Positions 25,423 through 33,182 of a stretch of 64,000 nt of DNA are shown here, in pieces. Source of the stretch: Brachyspira intermedia PWS/A (GTDB lineage: Bacteria; Spirochaetota; Brachyspiria; Brachyspirales; Brachyspiraceae); contig NC_017243.1 of NCBI RefSeq assembly GCF_000223215.1, positions 930,001-994,000 of the forward strand, given 5' to 3'. A program made the translations under genes and the position numbers. The stretch's first letter is position 1. Every line of letters begins with the position of its first letter. A model generated the notes under the pieces. It ran no database searches, was not told where the DNA came from, and saw nothing but the letters and a program-made list of their open reading frames with translations.

Positions 25423-26865
25423 TTAATCTACACTGTATTCCGCTTCACTGTCTCCGCTTATAACAAATCTATAAGGATTAGTAGGAAGTATTTTAACTAA
25501 ATAATTATACAATAAAGTAGAACTTTGAAGTACATTATTATTTGTATTATAATAAAAATATTTAGGATAATCTAATACATATTTATAATAAGGATTATTT
25601 TTTGAACTCACTAATTCTCCTATTTTATTATTAACTTTCCATAGAAAATAAACTGATTTATCTGTGAAATAGTTTGTCTGAGGATCATTAAGTATATAAG
25701 AGAAGAAGTCTGATGATTTTAAATAGTCATAATTCTTATATGAATTCATAGCCGCTTTATAATTTTCAAATACATCTTCCATGTTCTGAATATTATTTGT
25801 CATATATCTTAAATAGCTCCATCCAACTATAGGGCCGTAATAAGTATCATATTTTACTAATGCCCAATCTTCTCTTGCTCTCTCTTTAGGATTGTATACA
25901 TTTGTTTTATTAAGTACTGTTACAAAATCATAATTATATAATGTATAAAGTTGTTTTTCTGTACCCGGAGTAATTGCAGGTATTCTATCTCTTATTATTA
26001 TTCCATTTCCTATGACATAATATTCTTCTTCAAATGCTGCACTTATAGCATCTATTCTCTTTTGTACAGTTTCCATAGTATCTTTATAATTTTTATTTTC
26101 AGCAGCAGTTAAAGTAAAAGGAAGATTATTAGGAAAATATGATTGATTATGTAATATGCTGTCCTGTAATACGCTTGTTCTGTATCTGTCTGAAAATCTT
26201 CTTAAATAAGTAATATTTGTAATGAATTTAGCTTTGTCATTTTCATTTTGTATATTGCTGAATCTATGTCTTATACTAAAATAGTATGCGAAATCTTTTA
26301 ATGGAAAAGCACTTTCTTCATCTTGAAGTATTCTATCAAATACATATCCATTAAAAGAGTATTTTCCGTCTTTTACTATGATGCCCATTTGACTGTATAT
26401 ATTTTTTAATGAAGCTTGTAAATTTGTAACCGCATCATCATTATTTTCCTCGCCTTCAACTATACCTTCTGATAATAATTGAGTATAAAATTCTTCTATA
26501 TATGCAGGATCATTTTCAACCATATATATTAATGCCTGACCTAAAAGATATGATGCTTCACTTTCATAATAACTTGAAGGGTAGGTGAATAAAAATCTTG
26601 CTAAAGTTTCAAAGCCTTCTTTATAGCTAGATGATAATATTTGATTTCTTCCTGTAATAAATGTTGTAAGTTCATTATATGGAGATTGGGCATTTTCTTC
26701 TTCTGTTTTAGGCAGTGTTTTTAAAAAATCCCCTAAAGGTCCATAATCTTCAGTAGTTTCTATATCTTTTAATTTTCTATATTCGTTTATTGAGTCTGCT
26801 GCTTTGCATGAGCTAAGTAGTACAGCAGATATTAACATAATTACACTTAATAATTTTTTATTCAT
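25423..26865 (-). CDS. lipoprotein with SH3-like segment
   Basis: A 480-residue lipoprotein. The start at 26865 (MNKKLLSVIML) gives a standard signal ending LLSSC and follows AAGG by 11 nt. An ATG six codons earlier (26883) begins before that AAGG and so is less likely. The first 260 residues are helical (LARFLFTYPSSYYESEASYL suggests TPR-like repeats). A bacterial SH3-like stretch lies at about 290-360 (YVIGNGIIIRDRIPAITPG to GPIVGWSYLRYM). The rest resembles TPR helices. Probably a periplasmic scaffold; no enzyme motif is seen. It follows ptsI directly. Confidence 0.7.
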   Translation of the reverse strand: MNKKLLSVIMLISAVLLSSCKAADSINEYRKLKDIETTEDYGPLGDFLKTLPKTEEENAQSPYNELTTFITGRNQILSSSYKEGFETLARFLFTYPSSYYESEASYLLGQALIYMVENDPAYIEEFYTQLLSEGIVEGEENNDDAVTNLQASLKNIYSQMGIIVKDGKYSFNGYVFDRILQDEESAFPLKDFAYYFSIRHRFSNIQNENDKAKFITNITYLRRFSDRYRTSVLQDSILHNQSYFPNNLPFTLTAAENKNYKDTMETVQKRIDAISAAFEEEYYVIGNGIIIRDRIPAITPGTEKQLYTLYNYDFVTVLNKTNVYNPKERAREDWALVKYDTYYGPIVGWSYLRYMTNNIQNMEDVFENYKAAMNSYKNYDYLKSSDFFSYILNDPQTNYFTDKSVYFLWKVNNKIGELVSSKNNPYYKYVLDYPKYFYYNTNNNVLQSSTLLYNYLVKILPTNPYRFVISGDSEAEYSVD

Positions 26866-26889
26866 ATTTAAATTTACCTTCATTATTCA

Positions 26890-28638
26890 TTAATTAATTT
26901 TATATGTTTTTCTTAAAAAAGTTCTTAAAATTGATCTTGAAAAATTATTATCGCATTTATCAAGCATATTATTTACTAACTCTTCGCATTCTTCTATGCT
27001 TATATTTCTGATGATATTTTTTACTTTGGCTACAGATGTTACAGACATAGAAAGCTCTCTTATTCCAAGACCTAATAGTACAGGAGTATATTCCGGAACT
27101 CCAGCCATTTCACCGCATAATGTTACAGGCTTATTGTTTTCATTGGCTATTTTTATAACTCTTTTTAAAGTTCTTAAAACAGATATATCTATTGGATTAT
27201 ATAAATACATAAGCTTTTCATTTGTTCTATCGCATGCCATCATATACTGAACTAAATCATTAGAACCTATGGATAAGAAATCAGCTTCTTTTACTATTAA
27301 ATCTATAATTGCAGCAGCTGAAGGAGTTTCTATTAAAGCACCTATTTTCATTGAATCATTAAAATCTTTATTTTCATGTCTTAATTCATCTTTAACATAT
27401 TCTATAAAATTTTTAGTTTCAATAAATTCTTCTAAAGTGCTTATCATAGGAATCATTATTTCTATATTTCCATAATGAGAAGCTCTAAGCAATGCCTTTA
27501 TCTGATCTTTAAATAATTCTCTATTAGATAGGCAGAATCTTATAGCACGCCAGCCTAAGAAAGGATTATCCTCTTTAAAATCTAATCCTAAAGCGGGCGA
27601 TATTTTATCTCCTCCTATATCCAAAGTTCTTATTATTACTCTTCCTTTTATTTTAGAAGCGATCTTTTTATATACTTGAAATTGTATTTCTTCGCTAGGA
27701 AGTTCAGTAGCTATTCCATCATCTGAAAATATATATAAAAACTCTGTCCTATATAATCCTATTGAATCTATACCGAATTTTAATAAACTTTCTGTTTCTT
27801 CCGGTATATCTATATTCGCATGTACTTTTATTTCTATGCCGTCTTTTGTTGATGCTGCTTCTTTAGCATCTAATATAGATTTTTCTTTTAATTTTTTTAT
27901 ATTTTCTGACAATGCAGTATAATTTTCCACATCTCTTTTACTAGGATTCATTATAACTATATTGCTTTTGCAGTCTATTATTATTTTTCTGCCATTTTTT
28001 ATTTTACTTGATATATCTGCTATATTGAATATAGTTGTAATACCGAAAGATTTAGCAAGTATTGCAGCATGCGAAGTGTATCCTCCACTTTCTACTATAA
28101 ATCCTGAAACACCTATATTATTGAATTTTAAAACATCGCTTGGCGTTAGTGTTTTTGCTATTACAATACTGTCTTTAGGAACTTGCGAATAATCTCCTGA
28201 ATCAGGCTGTATCAAATTTCTTATAAGTCTTGATTTTATATCAATAATATCTCCGCTTCTTTCTGAAAGCATTTTATTATTTATAGATGATAATTTATCG
28301 AGATATCCTGATATGATTGTATCGTATATATGTTCTATATTAAATAATTTTTCTTTAACTTCTTCTTTTACCTGTTTAGTGATTACTCTGTCCTGAAGCA
28401 TTAATATATGAGTATGCAGAATATTTTTTATATTATTATCCACATGATTTTGTAATAATTCTATTTCATTTATAGATTTCTTTACAGCTTCATCAAATCT
28501 TCTATATTCTTCTTCTATATCAGATTCTTCTATTTTATATATAGGCGTACTTAAAGATGGAGTATAAAAAAATGAATTTCCTATAGCTACATCATCTCCA
28601 ACACCATTTCCATTTAATATCGTTCTTTTATCCGGCAT
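26890..28638 (-). CDS. ptsI: phosphoenolpyruvate-protein phosphotransferase (PTS enzyme I)
   Basis: A 582-residue enzyme I that moves phosphate from PEP to HPr. The N-terminal HPr-binding helices are present. The active-site His is in SGGYTSHAAILAKSFGI (family GGxTSHAAI). The PEP-binding C-domain has GLYRTEFLY, FLGWRAIRFCL, IMIPMISTLEEF, GALIETPSAAAI, FLSIGSNDLVQYMMACDR and the CGEMAG segment with its catalytic Cys. It is of full family length. No HPr or EII gene is adjacent. In some spirochaetes the PTS has mainly a regulatory role. Confidence 0.93.
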   Translation of the reverse strand: MPDKRTILNGNGVGDDVAIGNSFFYTPSLSTPIYKIEESDIEEEYRRFDEAVKKSINEIELLQNHVDNNIKNILHTHILMLQDRVITKQVKEEVKEKLFNIEHIYDTIISGYLDKLSSINNKMLSERSGDIIDIKSRLIRNLIQPDSGDYSQVPKDSIVIAKTLTPSDVLKFNNIGVSGFIVESGGYTSHAAILAKSFGITTIFNIADISSKIKNGRKIIIDCKSNIVIMNPSKRDVENYTALSENIKKLKEKSILDAKEAASTKDGIEIKVHANIDIPEETESLLKFGIDSIGLYRTEFLYIFSDDGIATELPSEEIQFQVYKKIASKIKGRVIIRTLDIGGDKISPALGLDFKEDNPFLGWRAIRFCLSNRELFKDQIKALLRASHYGNIEIMIPMISTLEEFIETKNFIEYVKDELRHENKDFNDSMKIGALIETPSAAAIIDLIVKEADFLSIGSNDLVQYMMACDRTNEKLMYLYNPIDISVLRTLKRVIKIANENNKPVTLCGEMAGVPEYTPVLLGLGIRELSMSVTSVAKVKNIIRNISIEECEELVNNMLDKCDNNFSRSILRTFLRKTYKIN

Positions 28639-28759
28639 GTATTCTCCGATATTATGTTAATTAATAGTAAAGATTATATTATAAATGCAAAATATTTTCA
28701 ATAGTAAATTAATTGTAAATAATATTATTTTTCAATATGAAAATGTTATGTTATTTATA

Positions 28760-29070
28760 GATATAAAGTTTATAAAAAAATAGCTGACAACTTAAAGTTA
28801 TAAGATTTTTTATTTTTATTATTGCTAGCGATAAACTCGCTAAAAAACAGGTGATAACTTCCTTTGTCAGTTATCACCTGTTTTATTGTTGCTAATAAAA
28901 ATTGTTCGCTTTTATTGGTCTGCCAAGTAAACTTAGCAGACGCTCACAATTTTTATAGTTATCACTTTATATTCTCAAGCATTTTTATTATTGCTTGCTC
29001 GTCGACGAAGTCCACCTTACTTCAAGGTGTAGCCTACAATAACCTACTTGGTGGCTACGACTCGCTTTTA
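28760..29070. repeat. intergenic cluster of palindromes related to the mosaic repeat
   Basis: In this 440-bp gap there are at least five hairpins. They are TAGCGA/TCGCTA (28826-28842); AACAGGTGATAACT with its complement (28846-28882); AAAAATTGT/ACAATTTTT around GTCTGC/GCAGAC (about 28905-28960); CACCTT/AAGGTG (about 29010-29026); and GTAGCC/GGCTAC. GACGAAGTCCACCTT also occurs in copy 1 of the mosaic repeat. The 28846-28882 hairpin is followed by T-runs on both strands and probably terminates mtnN. Confidence 0.6.
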
Positions 29071-29078
29071 TATTTTAT

Positions 29079-29795
29079 TTACTTCATATTTTCTAGCATT
29101 TCAACTACTATTTTCATTGAGTTTTGGGCAGATTTTACAACAAATTTAGGAAAATCTACTACAGCATCACTGTCTGCTTTATCAGATAATGATCTTATAA
29201 CTACAAAAGGTACTTTATACATTAAAGCAGCATGGGCAACAGCAGCACCTTCCATTTCTATAGCTCCGGCTTTGAATTTATTATGAATTTGCTTAACTTT
29301 TTCATTGTTGCCTACAAACTGATCACCTGTAGCTATTGTATCAATATATATTTTATTTTCTTTTATAACTTTTTGTGCAGATTCTTTTGCTAATTGTATC
29401 AAAGAAGCATCAGCAGGATAATAATTTTTATCATAGCCTTTAACTAATACAGTAAGTTCATCTCCATCTAAATCACTTGTATCAAAGTCATGTTCTATTA
29501 AATCTTTTGATATAACTATATCAGATATATCATAATCAGGATTACCAGAACCTGCAACACCTGTAAATATTATTTTTTCAACATTAAATCTTTCTATGGC
29601 TATAGTTGTAGCAATAGCAGCATTAACTTTACCTATTCCTGACTTTAATAATACTACATTTTTACCGCATAATATTCCTTTATAGTAAGTAATATTAGCT
29701 ATTTCAATTTCTTCTATATTTTCAATCATACCTTTAAAGTTGGTGATTTCTGAATCCATAGCACCTATTATAGCAATTCTTTTTATATCAGACAT
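29079..29795 (-). CDS. mtnN: 5'-methylthioadenosine/S-adenosylhomocysteine nucleosidase
   Basis: A 238-residue nucleosidase that splits adenine from MTA and SAH, and so feeds methyl-cycle turnover. The family motifs are in order: IGAMDSEI with catalytic Glu near 14, SGIGKVNAAI, FTGVAGS, DLIEHDFD, FVGNNEKV, the substrate-binding GAIEMEGAAVAH, and RSLSDKAD with the catalytic Asp. GGAGG lies 8 nt before the ATG. Confidence 0.93.
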   Translation of the reverse strand: MSDIKRIAIIGAMDSEITNFKGMIENIEEIEIANITYYKGILCGKNVVLLKSGIGKVNAAIATTIAIERFNVEKIIFTGVAGSGNPDYDISDIVISKDLIEHDFDTSDLDGDELTVLVKGYDKNYYPADASLIQLAKESAQKVIKENKIYIDTIATGDQFVGNNEKVKQIHNKFKAGAIEMEGAAVAHAALMYKVPFVVIRSLSDKADSDAVVDFPKFVVKSAQNSMKIVVEMLENMK

Positions 29796-29897
29796 AAAAT
29801 ATCCTCCAAATAATAATGATTAATAAATTATATATTAAAAATCTATTTTTATAAACTTTTTATTATAATTTTATTATATAATAATGAATATGTTTAT

Positions 29898-30719
29898 TTA
29901 AAAATCAAAAGTTAAAGGATCAGGTCCCACTCTAAATCCATTTTCTAATGAATTTATTTTTTCTATATCGTTTTTATCTAATTTAAAATCAAATACATTT
30001 ATATTTTCTTCTATTCTTTCTTTATTTACGGATTTAGGTATAACAGATATATTATTTTCTATATTCCACCTTAATATTATTTGTGATGGAGTTTTATTAT
30101 ATTTATTTGCTATATCAATTATAGTTTTATCATTAAATAGTTTTCCTCTTGCTAATGGCGACCATGCTTCTGCTATTATATTATGATTTTTACAAAATTC
30201 TATTAATTCATTTCTCTGTAAATTAGGATGTCTTTCTATTTGATTTATCACAGGTGCTATATTACAATGTGCAAATATATCTTTTAAATGATTTATTTCA
30301 AAGTTGCTTAATCCTATAGACTTAGCTTTTTTACTCTGACATATATTTTCTAATGCTCTGTACGTATCTAAATATCTTTCTTTTTTCTGACCAGGCCAAT
30401 GGATAAGAACTAAATCTACATAATCCATATTAAGTTTTTCCAAACTTTCTTCAAATGATTTTCTTGTAGAGTTATAACCTTGCTTTGTATTCCATATTTT
30501 AGTGGTTATAAATAATTCTTCTCTTTTTATTCCTGTTTTTCTTATAGCTTCTCCCAATTCTTTTTCATTGTCATAAAATTGAGCCGTATCAAATTTTCTG
30601 TATCCTGCTTCTATAGCCCATTTCACAGCATTTTCTACTTCTTTTTTATCTGTTATTTTATATAGTCCAAGCCCTAATATAGGCATTTCTATACCGTTAT
30701 TAAATTTTACATTAATCAT
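29898..30719 (-). CDS. aldo/keto reductase
   Basis: A 273-residue NADPH-dependent reductase of the 2,5-diketogluconate reductase / prostaglandin F synthase branch. The catalytic tetrad is visible: Asp in FDTAQFYDNE, its Tyr, Lys in TTKIW, and His in LIHWPG. The barrel text KSIGLSNFEINHL, QIERHPNLQ and AWSPLARG follow, then the cofactor segment SVIPKSVNKERI. Substrate unknown. Of full family length and apparently monocistronic. Confidence 0.92.
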   Translation of the reverse strand: MINVKFNNGIEMPILGLGLYKITDKKEVENAVKWAIEAGYRKFDTAQFYDNEKELGEAIRKTGIKREELFITTKIWNTKQGYNSTRKSFEESLEKLNMDYVDLVLIHWPGQKKERYLDTYRALENICQSKKAKSIGLSNFEINHLKDIFAHCNIAPVINQIERHPNLQRNELIEFCKNHNIIAEAWSPLARGKLFNDKTIIDIANKYNKTPSQIILRWNIENNISVIPKSVNKERIEENINVFDFKLDKNDIEKINSLENGFRVGPDPLTFDF

Positions 30720-30823
30720 AAATTATTCCTTATTATGGTATTAATTTTATTATATGATATAATAGATAATATTACAGCTATATTTTTTTATCTTAAAAAA
30801 TGTTTTATGCTTTTTATGATTTT

Positions 30824-30830
30824 CCGATAA
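30824..30830 (+). promoter_or_regulatory. sigma-28-like -10 element upstream of fliS
   Basis: CCGATAA matches seven of eight bases of the flagellar sigma-28 -10 box GCCGATAA, 42 bp before the fliS start. The -35 side is not clear. Confidence 0.35.
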
Positions 30831-30871
30831 TATTTAGTAATTAACATAATAATACAAATGGGGGGATTCAA

Positions 30872-31336
30872 TTGTCAAGTAATAACGGCTACGAAAAATA
30901 TAAAAAAGTCGATGTGAGTACCGCTTCACAAAACCGACTTATAGTTATGCTTTATGACGGAGCTATTAAGTTTTTGGAAACTGCCTGTGCCGCTATGGAT
31001 AAAAAACATGGTACTGAAGAAGCACATAATAATATACTAAAAGCACAGGAAATCATATATGAGCTTTTATCTTCTCTTAATTATGAGGCTGGAGATATAG
31101 CACATAGACTTGCTTCTATATATACATATATGAATCAAAAACTCACAGAAGGTAATATATCTAAAACTAAGCCGCCTTTGTTAGAAGTTATAAGATATCT
31201 TAAAGAGCTTAAAACAGCTTGGGAAGGTGTTGAAGAGCAAATGTCTAAGGCTAACAGTGAAAGCAAAGCATCATCTAATAGTAACAAAGATAATTCTTCA
31301 TCAAATAGTGATACTAAATTAAATATAACAGGTTGA
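30872..31336 (+). CDS. fliS: flagellar secretion chaperone FliS
   Basis: A 154-residue chaperone that binds flagellin and prevents premature polymerisation. The family core is clear: YKKVDVSTASQNRLIVMLYDGAIKFLETA, NNILKAQEIIYELLSSLNYEAGDIAHRLASIYTYMN is present in pieces, then LLEVIRYLKELKTAWEGV. A Ser/Asn-rich tail of about 25 residues is added at the end. The start is TTG at 30872, 6 nt after GGGGGG; the ATG at 30858 is out of frame. It is followed 7 nt later by a lipoprotein gene. Confidence 0.92.
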   Translation: MSSNNGYEKYKKVDVSTASQNRLIVMLYDGAIKFLETACAAMDKKHGTEEAHNNILKAQEIIYELLSSLNYEAGDIAHRLASIYTYMNQKLTEGNISKTKPPLLEVIRYLKELKTAWEGVEEQMSKANSESKASSNSNKDNSSSNSDTKLNITG

Positions 31337-31343
31337 GTAAGCA

Positions 31344-32093
31344 ATGAAAAAAATATATAAATCAACAATATTATTTATTATTTTTAGCATAGTTCTTTTG
31401 TCATGTGGAGAGAAAGATACTGAAACTATAGAACAGTATGAAGCTAGAATGAATAGATTGGAAATTTTAAAATATTATAATATACAAGATGTTATGGCTC
31501 CTAGAATAGTAAATGACGGAGTATTATTTACTTTTGCTGAGAACTATGATTCTGTAGAAGTATCCGGCGATTTCAATAATTGGGAGGATAGTATACCTCT
31601 TATAAAGAGTTCTTATGGTGTTTATTATTATCTTTGGCAGCATCCGCTTAAAGCTGGAAAATATACATATAGATACAGAGTGAATGGTGTTTGGATTAAT
31701 GATCCTGTAAATGCTAATATAGAATATGATAATAATAATCAGGTTGTAAGCTATTTTGTTTTAACTAATGATATAGGATTCTATGAAAAAAATCCTATTT
31801 ATAATTCTGATGGTACAGTTACATTCTTCTACAGCAATGATACAGCTAAAGAGGTTATGTTTACTTCTGATAAATTAGGTTTCGATAGTTTAAGATATCC
31901 TATGACTTATTCTAATAATTTATGGGTTATAACTTTGAGAGCTGAGGCTGGAAACTACTATTATAATTTCGTTGTAGACAGAATATGGGAAGTTGATCCT
32001 CTTAATATGAATGTTTATAAAGGAAGTGACGGAAGACTTCATTCATATACATTGATAAATTATAATCAAACTAATAAAAGAATGGTATATTAA
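31344..32093 (+). CDS. lipoprotein with two glycogen-binding-type (CBM48/E-set) domains
   Basis: A 249-residue lipoprotein. The signal ends IVLLSCGE (Cys22). A first E-set domain covers about 60-140 with the AMPK/CBM48 signature: GVLFTFAENYDSVEVSGDFNNW, then KAGKYTYRYRVNGVWINDP. A second, weaker copy covers about 150-245: GTVTFFYSNDTAKEVMFTS, then AEAGNYYYNFVVDRIWEVDP. The domain normally binds glucan or packs on an enzyme; no enzyme domain is attached. It follows fliS by 7 nt and likely shares its mRNA, so a cell-envelope or flagellar-sheath link is possible but unproven. Confidence 0.8.
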   Translation: MKKIYKSTILFIIFSIVLLSCGEKDTETIEQYEARMNRLEILKYYNIQDVMAPRIVNDGVLFTFAENYDSVEVSGDFNNWEDSIPLIKSSYGVYYYLWQHPLKAGKYTYRYRVNGVWINDPVNANIEYDNNNQVVSYFVLTNDIGFYEKNPIYNSDGTVTFFYSNDTAKEVMFTSDKLGFDSLRYPMTYSNNLWVITLRAEAGNYYYNFVVDRIWEVDPLNMNVYKGSDGRLHSYTLINYNQTNKRMVY

Positions 32094-32117
32094 TAATATA
32101 ATTAATTAATATAAAAT

Positions 32118-32152
32118 AAAAAGGATAGCTATTAAATTAGCTATCCTTTTTT
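32118..32152. terminator. bidirectional terminator between convergent genes
   Basis: AAAAAGGATAGCTA pairs exactly with TAGCTATCCTTTTT over a 6-nt loop, with T-runs on both strands. Confidence 0.85.
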
Positions 32153-32172
32153 ATTATTTACTTACTTTTTAC

Positions 32173-32880
32173 TTATTTATTTTGATTATCATCATCATTA
32201 TTATTTATTGTAGGATTTTCAGCATTCAAATCATGAAGTCTTTCTCTAATTTCTGAGGTTGTTTGTAAAGGATCTTTTTCTTTCATTTTAGGCTGTTTAA
32301 ATACGGATAATGTTTGATTAAAAATATTTTTGAAACTGTCATCTACAGTGTTATTTTTAGAATTAATATACATCATTTTTATTTGATCTTTAGTTTCTTT
32401 ATCTTCAATCTTTGATAATAAATTAATATTATGATCCGAAATAGAAACCAAGTACATATCTTCAACAATCTCTATTATAGATATATATCTGTTTGTAGCT
32501 ACCGGAGTAGTGGCGAGAACTTTGATAATATCGCTTGATCCTGAAACTTTTTTTGACTTATTTTTTAAATATATAAATACAAGGTATATACCAACCAAAG
32601 TAACTATAAAACCAATTATGGCTCTTATAAACATCCAGCCATTACTTACTTCGGCTCTGTCCTGAATATTTCTTATATCTTGTAATATAGCAGGTTCATT
32701 AGCATTGTTGGTATTATCTATAGGGGCATTAAAAAAATTAGTTTCTGGTGCATTATTTGTATTTTCTTCTGTTACTGCAGCAGCATTGTTAGTATTATTT
32801 AGATTAGTATCATTTGTGTTTTCTTGAGTAAGTGCTATGCTGAAAATAATTAAGAATATGACAGAAATTTTTTTAATCAT
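32173..32880 (-). CDS. FliO/FliZ-like flagellar biosynthesis protein
   Basis: A 235-residue protein. A signal-like N-terminus (residues 1-19) precedes a Thr/Asn-rich periplasmic linker. A single membrane segment lies near 84-105 (FIRAIIGFIVTLVGIYLVFIYL). A cytoplasmic FliO-like domain follows with VLATTPVATNRYISIIEIVEDMYLVSIS in pieces and INLLSKI. FliO helps assemble the FliP ring of the flagellar export gate. The usual fliP-fliQ neighbours are not here, so the call rests on the domain alone. Confidence 0.7.
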   Translation of the reverse strand: MIKKISVIFLIIFSIALTQENTNDTNLNNTNNAAAVTEENTNNAPETNFFNAPIDNTNNANEPAILQDIRNIQDRAEVSNGWMFIRAIIGFIVTLVGIYLVFIYLKNKSKKVSGSSDIIKVLATTPVATNRYISIIEIVEDMYLVSISDHNINLLSKIEDKETKDQIKMMYINSKNNTVDDSFKNIFNQTLSVFKQPKMKEKDPLQTTSEIRERLHDLNAENPTINNNDDDNQNK

Positions 32881-32893
32881 ATATAAACCGATG

Positions 32894-32979
32894 CGGAGAG
32901 AGCGGGATTCGAACCCGCGGTAGGGGTTGCCTACGACAGTTTAGCAAACTGCTCCCTTCGGCCTCTCGGGCATCTCTCC
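32894..32979 (-). tRNA. tRNA-Ser (GCU)
   Basis: An 86-nt minus-strand gene with acceptor GGAGAGA/TCTCTCC, anticodon loop TTTGCTAAA (anticodon GCT, reading AGC/AGU), a long class II variable arm, and TTCGAAT in the T loop. The discriminator is G. CCA is not encoded (GCA follows). Confidence 0.95.
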
Positions 32980-33120
32980 ATAACTATATATTTTTCTCAA
33001 TAGTTGTATTATGATAACATAAATAAGATTTTTAGTCAAGTATATAATTACTAATTTTGTATTGTATGTTTTTATTGATTAAAATGATTAGCATTTTGGT
33101 AATAATCATTTATTAATTAA

Positions 33121-33154
33121 AAAGGCTTTACTTAAAAAATTAAGCAAAGCCTTA
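33121..33154 (-). terminator. terminator of the amino-sugar operon
   Basis: On the minus strand AAGGCTTTGCTTAA pairs with TTAAGTAAAGCCTT (one mismatch), followed by TTTTAATT, 30 bp after the last gene. Confidence 0.75.
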
Positions 33155-33182
33155 TTTATTTAATAAATTGAAACTTTATAGT

